This document shows, piece by piece, positions 15,293-23,468 of a stretch of 32,707 nucleotides of DNA (position 1 is its first letter; each line of letters opens with the position of its first letter). The notes under the pieces were generated by a model. That model was not told the DNA's origin, ran no database searches, and saw only the letters and a list, made by a program, of their open reading frames with translations. This DNA is from an uncultured Verrucomicrobiota bacterium (GTDB taxonomy: Bacteria > Verrucomicrobiota > Verrucomicrobiia > Limisphaerales > UBA1319), in NCBI GenBank assembly GCA_903845125.1, contig CAIMWS010000002.1:1-32707 (forward strand). The letters run 5' to 3'. The translations under genes were made by a program, and so were the position numbers.

Positions 15293-17746
15293 ATGGGTTG
15301 GATTCCGGCCCGCCAAGGCCTGAGATGGCAGGATTTCACTGGGATCGCTGTGAAAGCATGGTTTTTTTTGTTTGTTTTCGGAACGGGCCTTCTCAATGGT
15401 GCCTTGGCGGAAGCTTCGGGCACCAAGTTATGGCAGGTTGATGCCGGTGGGCGCGTCACTTCTTCCCCAGCTCTTCACAAAGATGGTTTTCTGGTATTTG
15501 GAGCGGGTGGCAAGCTCGTGGCCTTAAATCGGAATGGGTCGGTGAAATGGAAGCTGGCCGTCAAAGGCGCCTTGATGTCCTCGCCGGCCATAGACACCAA
15601 CGGGATCATTTATATCGGATCCCTGGATGGCAACCTATATGCGGCAAAAGCGGACGGCACTCTCGCCTGGCGGCAGCCGACCCAGGGGCCGATTTATTCC
15701 TCCCCGGCTTTGGATGTCGATGGGACGATTTATGTGGGGTCCGATGACCGGCATTTATATGCGGTGGGCCCGGGTGGCAAAGTAAAGTGGGCGTTTACCA
15801 CCGGCGGCTACGTTCGTTCCTCGCCCGCCGTGGGGGCCAGTGGCACCATTTATTTTGGATCATGGGACAACCGGGTTTACGCCGTCTCCCGGGCCGGTCA
15901 GTTGGTATGGAGTTTCGCGGCTGCCAATTCGATTTTTTCATCCCCCGCCGTGGCTGCAGATGGCACCATTTACTTCGGCTCCATCGACCACAAAGTTTAT
16001 GCTCTAAACGCGGATGGCACGAAAAAATGGGAGGTTCCCTCCCTCGGGCATGTTTATGCCTCTCCCGCCATCGCTCCGGATGGAACCGTTTACTGTGGCT
16101 CCTGGGATAATCGGCTTTATGCCATCAGCAATTCTGGCACCCAAAAATGGGCCATGGTGACTGGCGATCTGGTGCAATCCTCCCCGGCAGTTGGGAAAGA
16201 CGGCACCATTTATTTTGGTTCGGACGAAAAGAAACTCTATGCCATTAACGCGGATGGCACGAAAAAGTGGGAGTTGGTCACTACCAGCCTGGTTCGGTCG
16301 TCCCCGTTGATTACTCCCGACGGAGTGATTTATTTCGGGGCTGAGGATGGCCAATTTTACGCCGTTCAAGGCGGGATGGGGGTGGCGGCCAGTTCCTGGC
16401 CACTATTTCGCGGTTCTCCGATGCGCCGGGGGAAGGTGCTGCTGGTGGTCACCGGGCAGCCCGCCAATAAACAGACCATTCTCGGCTCGTCCGTAACCTT
16501 CAATGTGACCGCTTCCGGGCCGGAGCCGATCAAATACCAGTGGCTTTTCAACGGCAACAAAATCACCAACGGCTTGAGCGCTGCGCTGATCCTGACCAAC
16601 GTGCAACCGCATCAGGCTGGAAAGTACGCCGCCTTGGTTTACAACGACTCGGAATCGTTGACCAGCTCTCCGGCGGAACTGGAAGTGGTGGTGGTTCCCA
16701 GTATTCAAACCCAGCCGCAATCCCAAATGGTTACCGTCGGCAGCGATGTCATGTTTCGCATTTCTGCGAACAGCCTGGGGGCGGTTACCTACCAATGGGC
16801 GTTGAATGGCACCAATCTGCCTGGGGCAACCGTCGAAACTTTGATCATTCCGGAAGTGCAGCTTCGCCATGCGGGCAAATACACCATTATCGCCAGCAAT
16901 GCGGCTGGGGTGGTTACCAGTGAAGCTGCGGTTCTAACTGTGGTGACCCCGCCCGTGATTACGAAAAACCCCCAACCTCAGGTCGTGGCAGCTGGCGGTT
17001 TGGCCACCTTTAGTGTGGAAGCTTCGAGTTCCGGCACGCTCAATTACCAATGGCGGCTGGGCGGCACCAATTTGACGAAGGCCAAAGGACCTTCCTATTC
17101 CATTACCAACGTTAATTATTCTCAAATCGGTGATTACTCCGTAGTGGTGGGCAATATGGCCGGATCAGTTACCAGTTCCGTGGCCACTCTGGCTATTCCT
17201 CAACCACCGCACATCCAGTCCCCTCTAAAGGATCAAACGGTCATTTTGGGCAGCCAGGTCACCTTTCAGGTTGCGGCTGGAAATCCGGTTCAGCATCAAT
17301 GGCTGTTTAATTCGGCTCCGATTACCAACGCCACGAATGCCTCGCTCGTTCTAACGGAGGTCAAACCGGCGCATGCCGGGCTTTATTCCGTGGTTTTGAG
17401 CAATATCGCCGGCTGCCTGACCAGCCCCGCTGCCAGTCTTACCGTCTGGGTGCCGCCGGCAATTATCAAGCCGCTGGCAAACCAAACCGGGGCTATTCAT
17501 TCTGACGTGGTATTCAATATCCAGGCGGAGGGAACTCCGCCTTTGGATTACCAGTGGCGCTTCCATGGCACAAATATGCCGGGATTGATTGGAAATACAC
17601 TGGCTTTGCAACGCGTGCACCCGGCCATGGCAGGGCCTTATACGGTGGTAATTGCCAATTCGGGAGGTTCGGTGACCAGTAACCCAGCCCTGCTGGTCAT
17701 CCCTTCCCAACCCTCCTTCTGGATGCATTTGAAGTCCTGGTTTTAG
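15293..17746 (+). CDS. Secreted eight-repeat PQQ-like beta-propeller with five Ig-like domains
   Basis: The 817-residue protein has an N-terminal signal or anchor ('AWFFLFVFGTGLLNGALA', about residues 22-39). Eight repeats of about 40 residues follow with consensus 'SSPAV..DGTIYFGS.D..LYA...DGT.KW' (about 43-365), a PQQ-type propeller. Five Ig-like domains of about 80-85 residues come next (about 380-805), each with 'YQW...GTN' and 'AG.Y.V...N..G..TS...L.V'. The protein ends 'SFWMHLKSWF' with no PEP-CTERM or other sorting signal. Such proteins are common in Verrucomicrobiota and probably act in adhesion or ligand binding at the surface; no enzyme activity can be assigned. No good ribosome site precedes ATG 15293. 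Confidence 0.85.
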   Translation: MGWIPARQGLRWQDFTGIAVKAWFFLFVFGTGLLNGALAEASGTKLWQVDAGGRVTSSPALHKDGFLVFGAGGKLVALNRNGSVKWKLAVKGALMSSPAIDTNGIIYIGSLDGNLYAAKADGTLAWRQPTQGPIYSSPALDVDGTIYVGSDDRHLYAVGPGGKVKWAFTTGGYVRSSPAVGASGTIYFGSWDNRVYAVSRAGQLVWSFAAANSIFSSPAVAADGTIYFGSIDHKVYALNADGTKKWEVPSLGHVYASPAIAPDGTVYCGSWDNRLYAISNSGTQKWAMVTGDLVQSSPAVGKDGTIYFGSDEKKLYAINADGTKKWELVTTSLVRSSPLITPDGVIYFGAEDGQFYAVQGGMGVAASSWPLFRGSPMRRGKVLLVVTGQPANKQTILGSSVTFNVTASGPEPIKYQWLFNGNKITNGLSAALILTNVQPHQAGKYAALVYNDSESLTSSPAELEVVVVPSIQTQPQSQMVTVGSDVMFRISANSLGAVTYQWALNGTNLPGATVETLIIPEVQLRHAGKYTIIASNAAGVVTSEAAVLTVVTPPVITKNPQPQVVAAGGLATFSVEASSSGTLNYQWRLGGTNLTKAKGPSYSITNVNYSQIGDYSVVVGNMAGSVTSSVATLAIPQPPHIQSPLKDQTVILGSQVTFQVAAGNPVQHQWLFNSAPITNATNASLVLTEVKPAHAGLYSVVLSNIAGCLTSPAASLTVWVPPAIIKPLANQTGAIHSDVVFNIQAEGTPPLDYQWRFHGTNMPGLIGNTLALQRVHPAMAGPYTVVIANSGGSVTSNPALLVIPSQPSFWMHLKSWF
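15570..16350 (+). repeat. Tandem 120-bp coding repeats of the propeller
   Basis: The propeller blades are encoded by a 120-bp tandem period, with 'GATGGCACCATTTA' near the same place in several units. Units five and seven, 240 bases apart, share an almost identical stretch encoding 'NADGTKKWE' (around 16009 and 16249), pointing to fairly recent unit duplication or exchange. Confidence 0.8.
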
Positions 17747-18057
17747 ACAATTCTGTCTCAATAAAATACAGATCCAGACCTTTGAAGTCTCAAAATCCCT
17801 GGTAGGCGTTGCATCCCAAACCCATGGGCAGAATTCAGTAGCTATCTGCGAAAGGTTGAATGTCCCCCCATTGACAGGGGCCTTTGACGGGTGTTAGTTC
17901 TCCCAGAGGCACTTCTGGCTTTCGCATCCATGAAAACCAGAACCCGCTGATTATCAAGCCTGAAAACGCAGGCTGGAAAATTGGCAAACGCCCGCAAGTG
18001 GCACATTGCCTGCTAAACTTTGAGTAATATGCGCCGATACTAAAGCGTGGGATAACG
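17747..18057. other. Intergenic region before the response regulator-HDOD gene
   Basis: No supported gene in about 310 bases. It contains a 6-bp hairpin AGCCTG-aaaacg-CAGGCT (17957-17974) with no T-run and a 5-bp hairpin CCAGA/TCTGG (17903-17918). TTGACA at 17871 lacks a good -10 at the right distance. The promoter of the downstream gene is not clear. Confidence 0.45.
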
Positions 18058-19287
18058 ATGAAAAAGAGCATTTTAATCATAGATGACCAACCGCAGGTCT
18101 TGCAGACTGTGCATCGTTATTTGCAGGGCATGTCAGCGGAATGGTTGGTTGAATTAACCGATAACGGCAAGACCGCCCTGCAGATGATGGCATTGAAGCC
18201 CTTCGATGTGGTGGTTTGTGATTTGGTGATGCCCGGCCTCGATGGCACTCAATTCCTCAATGAGGTGCAGCAAACCTATCCCCAAACGATCCGGATCATC
18301 ATGTGCTGGCAGACGGAGCGCTCCTTGCTCCAGCGGCTTTTTGGCGTTGCCCACCAATATCTATTCAAACCGTTTGATGAAAGCACCTTGATCAACCTGC
18401 TTAGTGGGGTGCTGGCGCGCAGCCAGTTGGTTAATGACGACAAATTGGCGGGTTTGGTATCCCAGTTGAAAAATGTTCCGAGCATGCCCCAGCTTTATGT
18501 GGATCTCGTGCGGGAAATGCGCTCGGAAAATGCCTCTCTGCAAAGGGCCGGGGAAATCATCGCCAAAGATCCGGGGATGACCGCCAAAATTCTGCAATTG
18601 GTCAACTCGGCCTTTTTCGGCCACCGCAGCGGTGTTTCCAGCCCGGAGGAGGCGGCCATATACCTGGGCATTGAGACCATCAAATCCCTCGTGTTATCCC
18701 TGCAGGTGTTCAGTTTTTTCACCCGGTCGCAAATTAAAACCTTCAATATCAACCAGATCTGGCAGCACAGCATGGCCACTGCCATGCTCGCCAAACGCGT
18801 CTGCATGTCGATCGATTCGGATATGCAAATGGCTGATGAGGCGTTCACTGCCGGGTTGCTGCACGATTTGGGCAAGTTAGTGTTGGCCGCCAACCTGCCG
18901 GTGGTTTACCAGGAGGTTTTGCAGATCTGCAAACAGCAAAGCCTCAACCTCGCCGATGCCGAGCGCCGGAAATTCAGCGCCTCTCATGGTGAAATCGGCG
19001 GTTTTCTGCTCGGGCTATGGGGCCTGCCGGATTCCGTTATTGAGGCGGTGTCCCTGCACCATAATCCCGGCTCCGCCGCCAACCTGGTCATTTCGCCGCT
19101 GACGGCCGTCCATGTGGCCAATGCGCTCATCCATAACCCCGAGCAAGATGTAGGATCTCCTCCGGAACTCGATTTCGACTATCTGGCCACTTTGGGTTTG
19201 GCGCATTTCATTCCGCACTGGAACGATCTGCTCGCGGAAAGCCAGGATGCCGGGCAGGTATCCAACAAGGAAATGTGTCTGGCGTAA
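18058..19287 (+). CDS. Response regulator with HDOD output domain
   Basis: The 409-residue product joins a receiver domain (about 1-120) to an HDOD domain (about 135-340). The receiver has 'ILIIDDQPQVLQTV' with the acidic pair at D9/D10, the phospho-acceptor D55 in 'DVVVCDLVMPG', and 'YLFKPFDESTL' carrying the conserved Lys. The HDOD domain has 'LKNVPSMPQLYVDLVREM', 'ILQLVNSAFFG', 'AAIYLGIETIKSLVLSLQVF', and 'AFTAGLLHDLGKLVLA', keeping the HD pair. HDOD proteins usually act as signalling scaffolds rather than phosphodiesterases. No histidine kinase gene is adjacent, so it is an orphan regulator here. ATG 18058 begins 'MKKSILIIDD', the normal receiver start. Confidence 0.92.
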   Translation: MKKSILIIDDQPQVLQTVHRYLQGMSAEWLVELTDNGKTALQMMALKPFDVVVCDLVMPGLDGTQFLNEVQQTYPQTIRIIMCWQTERSLLQRLFGVAHQYLFKPFDESTLINLLSGVLARSQLVNDDKLAGLVSQLKNVPSMPQLYVDLVREMRSENASLQRAGEIIAKDPGMTAKILQLVNSAFFGHRSGVSSPEEAAIYLGIETIKSLVLSLQVFSFFTRSQIKTFNINQIWQHSMATAMLAKRVCMSIDSDMQMADEAFTAGLLHDLGKLVLAANLPVVYQEVLQICKQQSLNLADAERRKFSASHGEIGGFLLGLWGLPDSVIEAVSLHHNPGSAANLVISPLTAVHVANALIHNPEQDVGSPPELDFDYLATLGLAHFIPHWNDLLAESQDAGQVSNKEMCLA

Positions 19288-19364
19288 CGGGGATTTGAAT
19301 TCCAATTTCAAAAAATGACCGGTACTTCCGGGTTTGGCGCTGGGGAATATCCTAGGGCCAACGT

Positions 19365-19400
19365 TTGCCAATCTGCCGCCTGGCGGGTATAAGTGAAGCA
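19365..19400 (+). promoter_or_regulatory. Promoter placing +1 at the polX start codon, with a palindrome filling the spacer
   Basis: TTGCCA (19365-19370), 17 bases, TATAAG (19388-19393), then six bases to ATG 19400. Transcription should begin at or next to the ATG, so the mRNA would be leaderless. The palindrome CCGCCTGGCGG (19376-19386) lies wholly in the spacer, a classic place for a repressor site. Hexamer matches are by eye. Confidence 0.55.
19376..19386. repeat. Palindrome CCGCCTGGCGG in the polX promoter spacer
   Basis: Same core as at 3759 and 15266. It lies between the proposed -35 and -10 of polX. It may be a dispersed repeat that landed there or an operator. Confidence 0.6.
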
Positions 19401-21160
19401 TGGATAATGAACAGGTGGCGGCGATCCTGCAGGAAATAGGCACACTGCTCGAACTCAAGGGTGAAAATCCGTTTAAAAGTCGTGCCTACGCCAACGCTGC
19501 ACGCACTTTGGAGTCTTTGAGTGAACCGCTGGCCCAAATCGTGGCGGAAAACCGGCTGGGCCAGATCAAGGGCGTGGGCGAGGCGCTTCAAAAAAAGATC
19601 ACGGAGCTGGTTCAAACCGGGAAACTGGTTTATTACGATGAATTGAAGGCCTCCCTGCCCGCCGGCTTGTTGGAGATGCTCACCATCCAGGGCCTGGGGC
19701 CCAAAAAGGTCAAAGCCCTTTACGACAAGCTGGGCATTGAAAACATGGACCAATTGGAGAGCGCCTGCCAAGCCGGGAAAGTAGCCGTTTTGGAGGGGTT
19801 TGGGGATAAATCGCAGGCGAACATCCTGGCCGGCATCGCATTCCGCCGCAAATACGCCACCCGCCATCTGCTGCCGGATGCGCTCGCCGCCGCGCAACCG
19901 ATCCTGGAGGCCCTGCGAGACCACCCGGAGGTCATCCGCTGCGGCCCGGCCGGCAGCGTGCGGCGGCACAAGGAAATCATCGGTGATATCGATTTCCTGG
20001 CGTCTTCCAAAAAGCCGGCCGGGGTGATCGATTACTTCACCCGGTTGCCCGGGGTGACCCAGGTGCTGGCCAAAGGGGACACCAAGGCCAGCGTGATTTT
20101 GCCCGGAGGCATCCAGGCTGATTTGCGGGTGGTGAGCGACCTCGAATTCCCGTTTGCCCTGGCCTATTTCACCGGGAGCAAGGAGCACAATATTGTCATG
20201 CGCCAGCGTGCCATCCAGCGCGGACTCCGCCTCAACGAGTATGGCTTGTTCCGATCCCAGGAGGAAACCCGGGATCCGGCGCTCCTGGTTCCATGCCCCA
20301 CGGAAGAGGAGATTTTTTCCCAGCTCGGCCTGGCGTACATCCCGCCCGAATTGCGCGAGGACCAGGGCGAGTTTGCCGCCGCGGAGCAAGGCGCCATACC
20401 CCGCCTCCTCGAATGGACGGATCTGAAAGGCTCCCTGCACAACCATTCCGTTTGGAGTGATGGCCGGGGCACGCTGGCGGAGATCGCCGCCTGCATGGAG
20501 GATCTGGGCTGCGCCTATTGGGCCATCACCGACCACTCCAAGTCCTCCATCCAAGCCAATGGCTTGGATTCCCAGCGGCTGCAGCAGCAGTTGCAGGAAA
20601 TCCAGCAGGTCAATAACCAACTGGCGGACCAGGGAACCGATTTCCGGCTGTTATCCGGTGTCGAAGTGGATATCCTGGGCGAAGGCCGGCTGGACTTCGA
20701 GGACGAGCTACTGAGCCGGCTGGAGGTGGTGGTGGCCAGCCTGCACCAGGGCTTTACGCAGAACGAGGCCGAAACCACGCGGCGCTTAATCCGGGCCGCC
20801 GAAAATCCTTTCGTGCACATGCTGGGGCATCTGACCGGCCGCCTGCTGCTGGAGCGGGAACCCTATGCCGTCAACCAAAGGGCGGTGATCGACGCCTGCG
20901 CCGCCACCGGCACCTGGATTGAGCTGAACGCGCACCCGTATCGTTTCGATCTCGATTGGCGTCTCTGGTCTTATGCCCGGAGCAAAGGGGTCCGGTGCGT
21001 CATCAATTGCGATGCCCACCGCCATGAAGATGCTGGTTTCCTCCGCCTGGGCGCAGGCATCGCCCGCAAAGGCTGGCTCACCCGCCAGGATGTGGTTAAT
21101 ACCCTGCCCCTGGCGCAGCTGAAGCAGGCTTTGGCGGCCAAAAGATCTGCCGCGAAGTGA
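19400..21160 (+). CDS. polX: Family X DNA polymerase with PHP domain
   Basis: The 586-residue product is a full-length bacterial PolX. An N-terminal helix-hairpin-helix region has 'RLGQIKGVGEALQKKITEL' and 'LTIQGLGPKKVKALYDKLGI'. The polymerase palm has 'GPAGSVRRHKEIIGDIDFL' with catalytic D196 and D198 and the third Asp D241 in 'GGIQADLRVV'. The C-terminal PHP domain (from about 343) keeps its metal ligands: 'SLHNHSVWSDG' (H347, H349), 'WAITDHS', 'GVEVDIL', 'VVASLHQG', 'HMLGHLTGR' and 'NCDAHRHED'. PolX fills short gaps in base excision repair, and the PHP domain provides 3'-5' exonuclease or phosphatase activity. Both activities look intact. No Shine-Dalgarno is present; see the promoter entry for a leaderless start. 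Confidence 0.95.
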   Translation: MDNEQVAAILQEIGTLLELKGENPFKSRAYANAARTLESLSEPLAQIVAENRLGQIKGVGEALQKKITELVQTGKLVYYDELKASLPAGLLEMLTIQGLGPKKVKALYDKLGIENMDQLESACQAGKVAVLEGFGDKSQANILAGIAFRRKYATRHLLPDALAAAQPILEALRDHPEVIRCGPAGSVRRHKEIIGDIDFLASSKKPAGVIDYFTRLPGVTQVLAKGDTKASVILPGGIQADLRVVSDLEFPFALAYFTGSKEHNIVMRQRAIQRGLRLNEYGLFRSQEETRDPALLVPCPTEEEIFSQLGLAYIPPELREDQGEFAAAEQGAIPRLLEWTDLKGSLHNHSVWSDGRGTLAEIAACMEDLGCAYWAITDHSKSSIQANGLDSQRLQQQLQEIQQVNNQLADQGTDFRLLSGVEVDILGEGRLDFEDELLSRLEVVVASLHQGFTQNEAETTRRLIRAAENPFVHMLGHLTGRLLLEREPYAVNQRAVIDACAATGTWIELNAHPYRFDLDWRLWSYARSKGVRCVINCDAHRHEDAGFLRLGAGIARKGWLTRQDVVNTLPLAQLKQALAAKRSAAK

Positions 21161-21179
21161 CCCGCCCCAACCTCCGGAA

Positions 21180-21193
21180 CCGCGGACCCGCGG
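21180..21193. other. GC-rich hairpin between convergent genes
   Basis: CCGCG-GACC-CGCGG lies in the 40-base gap between the ends of polX and the DegP-like gene. No T-run follows on either strand, so terminator function is uncertain. Confidence 0.3.
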
Positions 21194-21200
21194 CGGCCGG

Positions 21201-22601
21201 TTAATCCGGGTTGAATCCCCGCGAATAATCCAGGACCACCTGGCGCAACAATCCGTTGCGCAGCACGCTCATCACCACCCGGTTTTGGCGCGCCGCGGGA
21301 TCCGTGGCTTTTTTGTGCGCCTCCTTCACTTCCTCCAAGGTGGTGACCTCCTGCCCATCCACCCGGGTGAGGATATCCTTGGGCATCAGGCCCGCCATGG
21401 CCGCGTTGCCGGGCTGTTTGACGCCGAAGATGAAGACCCCTTTGGCGCGTTGGAAATGCAGGTCCGGATTATCGAACTGGTTGATGGTTTTCAAAGTAAA
21501 ATCCCAGCGCGGGCAATCCAGCATCTGGCCCTCCACCCGGCCCTTTTCCCGGGGCGTCAGGGTGGCGGTGGCCACCCGGTCCTGGCGGAGGTATTCCACT
21601 TTCACTGGCTGGCCGAAGGCCAGCAAGCCCAGCTGCCGGCGGATGGCCGGCAGATCTTCCTCGGTCAGCGCGGTTACCGGCCGGCTGTCGATCTGGATCA
21701 GGCGGTCTCCCGGGCGGAAGCCCGCCAGCCGGGCCGGGCTGCCGGGATCGGTCTCGGCCACGAGCACGCCGTTGGTGGCGTCGAAGTAGATATTGCGGTT
21801 AAAATCCTTCAAAGGCTGCAACTGGAATCCCGTCCAGCTCCACTTGGCCTTGCCCTGCCGGCGGATCTGGCCCGCCACTTCCTGCGCCACTTCGATGGGG
21901 ACCGCGAATCCGGTGTCCCCGCCCGCCATGACGCCCCGCGTATTGATGCCGATCACCTCGCCCTCCGTGTTGACCAAGGGGCCGCCCGAGTTTCCCGGGC
22001 TGATGGAGGCGTCGGTCTGGAGCCAGCAGCTGTATTCGCTCACCCCCGGCAGGAAACGCCGCGTGCAGCTGATGATCCCGATGGATACTGAACGGGCCAG
22101 CCCCCAGGGCGCGCCCATCGCCATGACAAAATCGCCCTCCGTCAGGCGCTGCGAATCGCCCAGCCGCGCGAAGGGCAAAGCCGGCCCGCCGGCGGGCAGC
22201 TGGAGCTGCAGCAGCGCCACATCGGTGTCCTTGTCCGCCCCCAGGACTTTGGCGGCCGCGGCCCGTCCGTCGATGAGCAGGCAGCGCACTTCCACAGCCT
22301 GATCCACCACATGCCAATTGGACAATACCTCCCCCGCCGCGGAAATGATCACCCCGCTGCCGGAAACTTCGTGCGCCGCCTTTTCCCCCTGCTCGTAACC
22401 TTCCCGCACGCACTTGATGAACACCACCGCGGGAAACACTTTGCTTTTGGCCAGGTTGACCGTCTGGCGGAAATCGGCTTTGTCCAGGCCGGGAAACAAC
22501 ACCTCTGCCGGGCGCCCGGCAGCGCTGGAGGCAAACCCCACGGCGCCCAGCAAAAGCCCGCCGGCAGCGCCCGCCAACCACACTGAAAAAGTTTGTGCCA
22601 C
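21201..22601 (-). CDS. DegP/HtrA-like serine protease with two PDZ domains
   Basis: The 466-residue product has an N-terminal export segment ('VWLAGAAGGLLLGAVGFASSAAG'), a trypsin-like domain (about 50-235) and two PDZ domains (about 255-350 and 370-460). The catalytic triad is complete: H97 in 'SNWHVVDQA', D127 in 'KDTDVALLQL', and S205 in 'SPGNSGGPL'. PDZ signatures are 'DPGSPARLAGFRPGDRLIQIDSRPV' and 'QPGNAAMAGLMPKDILTRVDGQEV'. It should act in the periplasm in protein quality control or regulated cleavage. The start is GTG 22601: the promoter described separately ends six bases before it, and the longer overlapping frame is a different reading frame. It is transcribed divergently from the L,D-transpeptidase gene. 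Confidence 0.92.
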   Translation of the reverse strand: MAQTFSVWLAGAAGGLLLGAVGFASSAAGRPAEVLFPGLDKADFRQTVNLAKSKVFPAVVFIKCVREGYEQGEKAAHEVSGSGVIISAAGEVLSNWHVVDQAVEVRCLLIDGRAAAAKVLGADKDTDVALLQLQLPAGGPALPFARLGDSQRLTEGDFVMAMGAPWGLARSVSIGIISCTRRFLPGVSEYSCWLQTDASISPGNSGGPLVNTEGEVIGINTRGVMAGGDTGFAVPIEVAQEVAGQIRRQGKAKWSWTGFQLQPLKDFNRNIYFDATNGVLVAETDPGSPARLAGFRPGDRLIQIDSRPVTALTEEDLPAIRRQLGLLAFGQPVKVEYLRQDRVATATLTPREKGRVEGQMLDCPRWDFTLKTINQFDNPDLHFQRAKGVFIFGVKQPGNAAMAGLMPKDILTRVDGQEVTTLEEVKEAHKKATDPAARQNRVVMSVLRNGLLRQVVLDYSRGFNPD

Positions 22602-22635
22602 GAGCCACCTATATAGGGATTCCTCCCCCTGTCAA
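22601..22635 (-). promoter_or_regulatory. Promoter placing +1 at the GTG start of the DegP-like gene
   Basis: On the minus strand: perfect TTGACA (22635-22630), 16 bases, TATAGG (22613-22608), six bases, then GTG 22601. An alternative -10, TATATA, overlaps at a poorer 14-base spacing. Either way +1 falls on or next to the start codon, so the message would be leaderless or nearly so. Confidence 0.6.
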
Positions 22636-22761
22636 CGAATAGAAAGGGAAAATCCGGCCCAAGGGAGCGGCGGGAGGGAAAAAACAGCGAGGAAATCAAA
22701 GCGGCGCGGCCCGCCAAAAGTAACTGGACACGCCAGGTCGGAACGGGAAACATGGCGCCCC

Positions 22762-23460
22762 GTGAAACAAAGGATCCTTTTATTGCTTTTCCTCGGCGTG
22801 GCGGCCTGCAGCCAGGGGGCGAAAAAGACCGTTGATGATCGTGTCGCCCAGTATGGGGGAGGGGTTCAAAAGCGCCTGGCGCCGGCTTTCACGGCCGCAG
22901 CGATTCCTTATCCGCCCGCCAAAATATGCCTGATATGCCTGAAACAGGAAGGCCTGTTGCAGCTCCACGCCGCCGGCACCAATGGGCAATTCCGTTTCAT
23001 CAAATCCTACCCCATCCTCGCTGCCAGCGGCGGCCCCGGGCCCAAGCTCCGGGAGGGGGACCGGCAAGTTCCGGAGGGCCTTTACCGGCTCGAATCCTTG
23101 AACCCGAACAGCGCTTTTCACCTGGCCTTGCGCCTCAATTACCCGAACGAGTTCGACCGCGAAAAGGCGAAACTGGATGGCCGGAAAAATCCCGGGAGCG
23201 ATATCATGATCCATGGCAACGCCGTTTCGATCGGGTGCCTCGCCATGGGTGATCCCGCGGCGGAAGAGTTGTTCGTGCTGGCGGCGCGCACCGGGTTGCG
23301 GAATGTCCAGGTCATTTTATGCCCGGTGGATCTGCGCCGAAAACCGGCGCCCAAACCGGACTCCCTCACGCCTCCCTGGGTTCCCCAGCTATACCAGCAG
23401 ATCCGGGCGGAACTGATCCCTTACGAAGCCGAGCCGGCAGCCAGGCCTGGGGGAGGGTGA
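22762..23460 (+). CDS. L,D-transpeptidase (YkuD/YafK-like) lipoprotein
   Basis: The 232-residue product starts at GTG 22762 with a lipoprotein signal 'VKQRILLLLFLGVAACSQG' (lipobox VAAC, C16). The longer in-frame extension upstream is basic, unlike an export signal, and overlaps the divergent promoter region. The catalytic domain (about 45-200) contains 'KICLICLKQEGLLQLHA', 'GDRQVPEGLYRLESLNPNSAFHLALRLNYPNEFD' and the active-site block 'IMIHGNAVSIGCLAMGD' with the expected His and Cys. YafK/YkuD enzymes form or cleave L,D cross-links or attach proteins to murein, so a periplasmic lipoprotein is expected. Its stop codon lies only eight bases from the end of the convergent gene; GTGAG/CTCAC (23457-23472) forms a small hairpin spanning both stops. 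Confidence 0.88.
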   Translation: MKQRILLLLFLGVAACSQGAKKTVDDRVAQYGGGVQKRLAPAFTAAAIPYPPAKICLICLKQEGLLQLHAAGTNGQFRFIKSYPILAASGGPGPKLREGDRQVPEGLYRLESLNPNSAFHLALRLNYPNEFDREKAKLDGRKNPGSDIMIHGNAVSIGCLAMGDPAAEELFVLAARTGLRNVQVILCPVDLRRKPAPKPDSLTPPWVPQLYQQIRAELIPYEAEPAARPGGG

Positions 23461-23468
23461 GGGCGGTC

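Noticed and set aside
17871..17876. Perfect TTGACA as a promoter for the response regulator gene
   Set aside because: No -10-like hexamer at 15-19 bases; it lies nearly 190 bases before the start and is more likely chance.
19352..20620. 422-codon minus-strand open frame opposite polX
   Set aside because: Fully explained by PolX coding on the plus strand, where all catalytic residues are intact.
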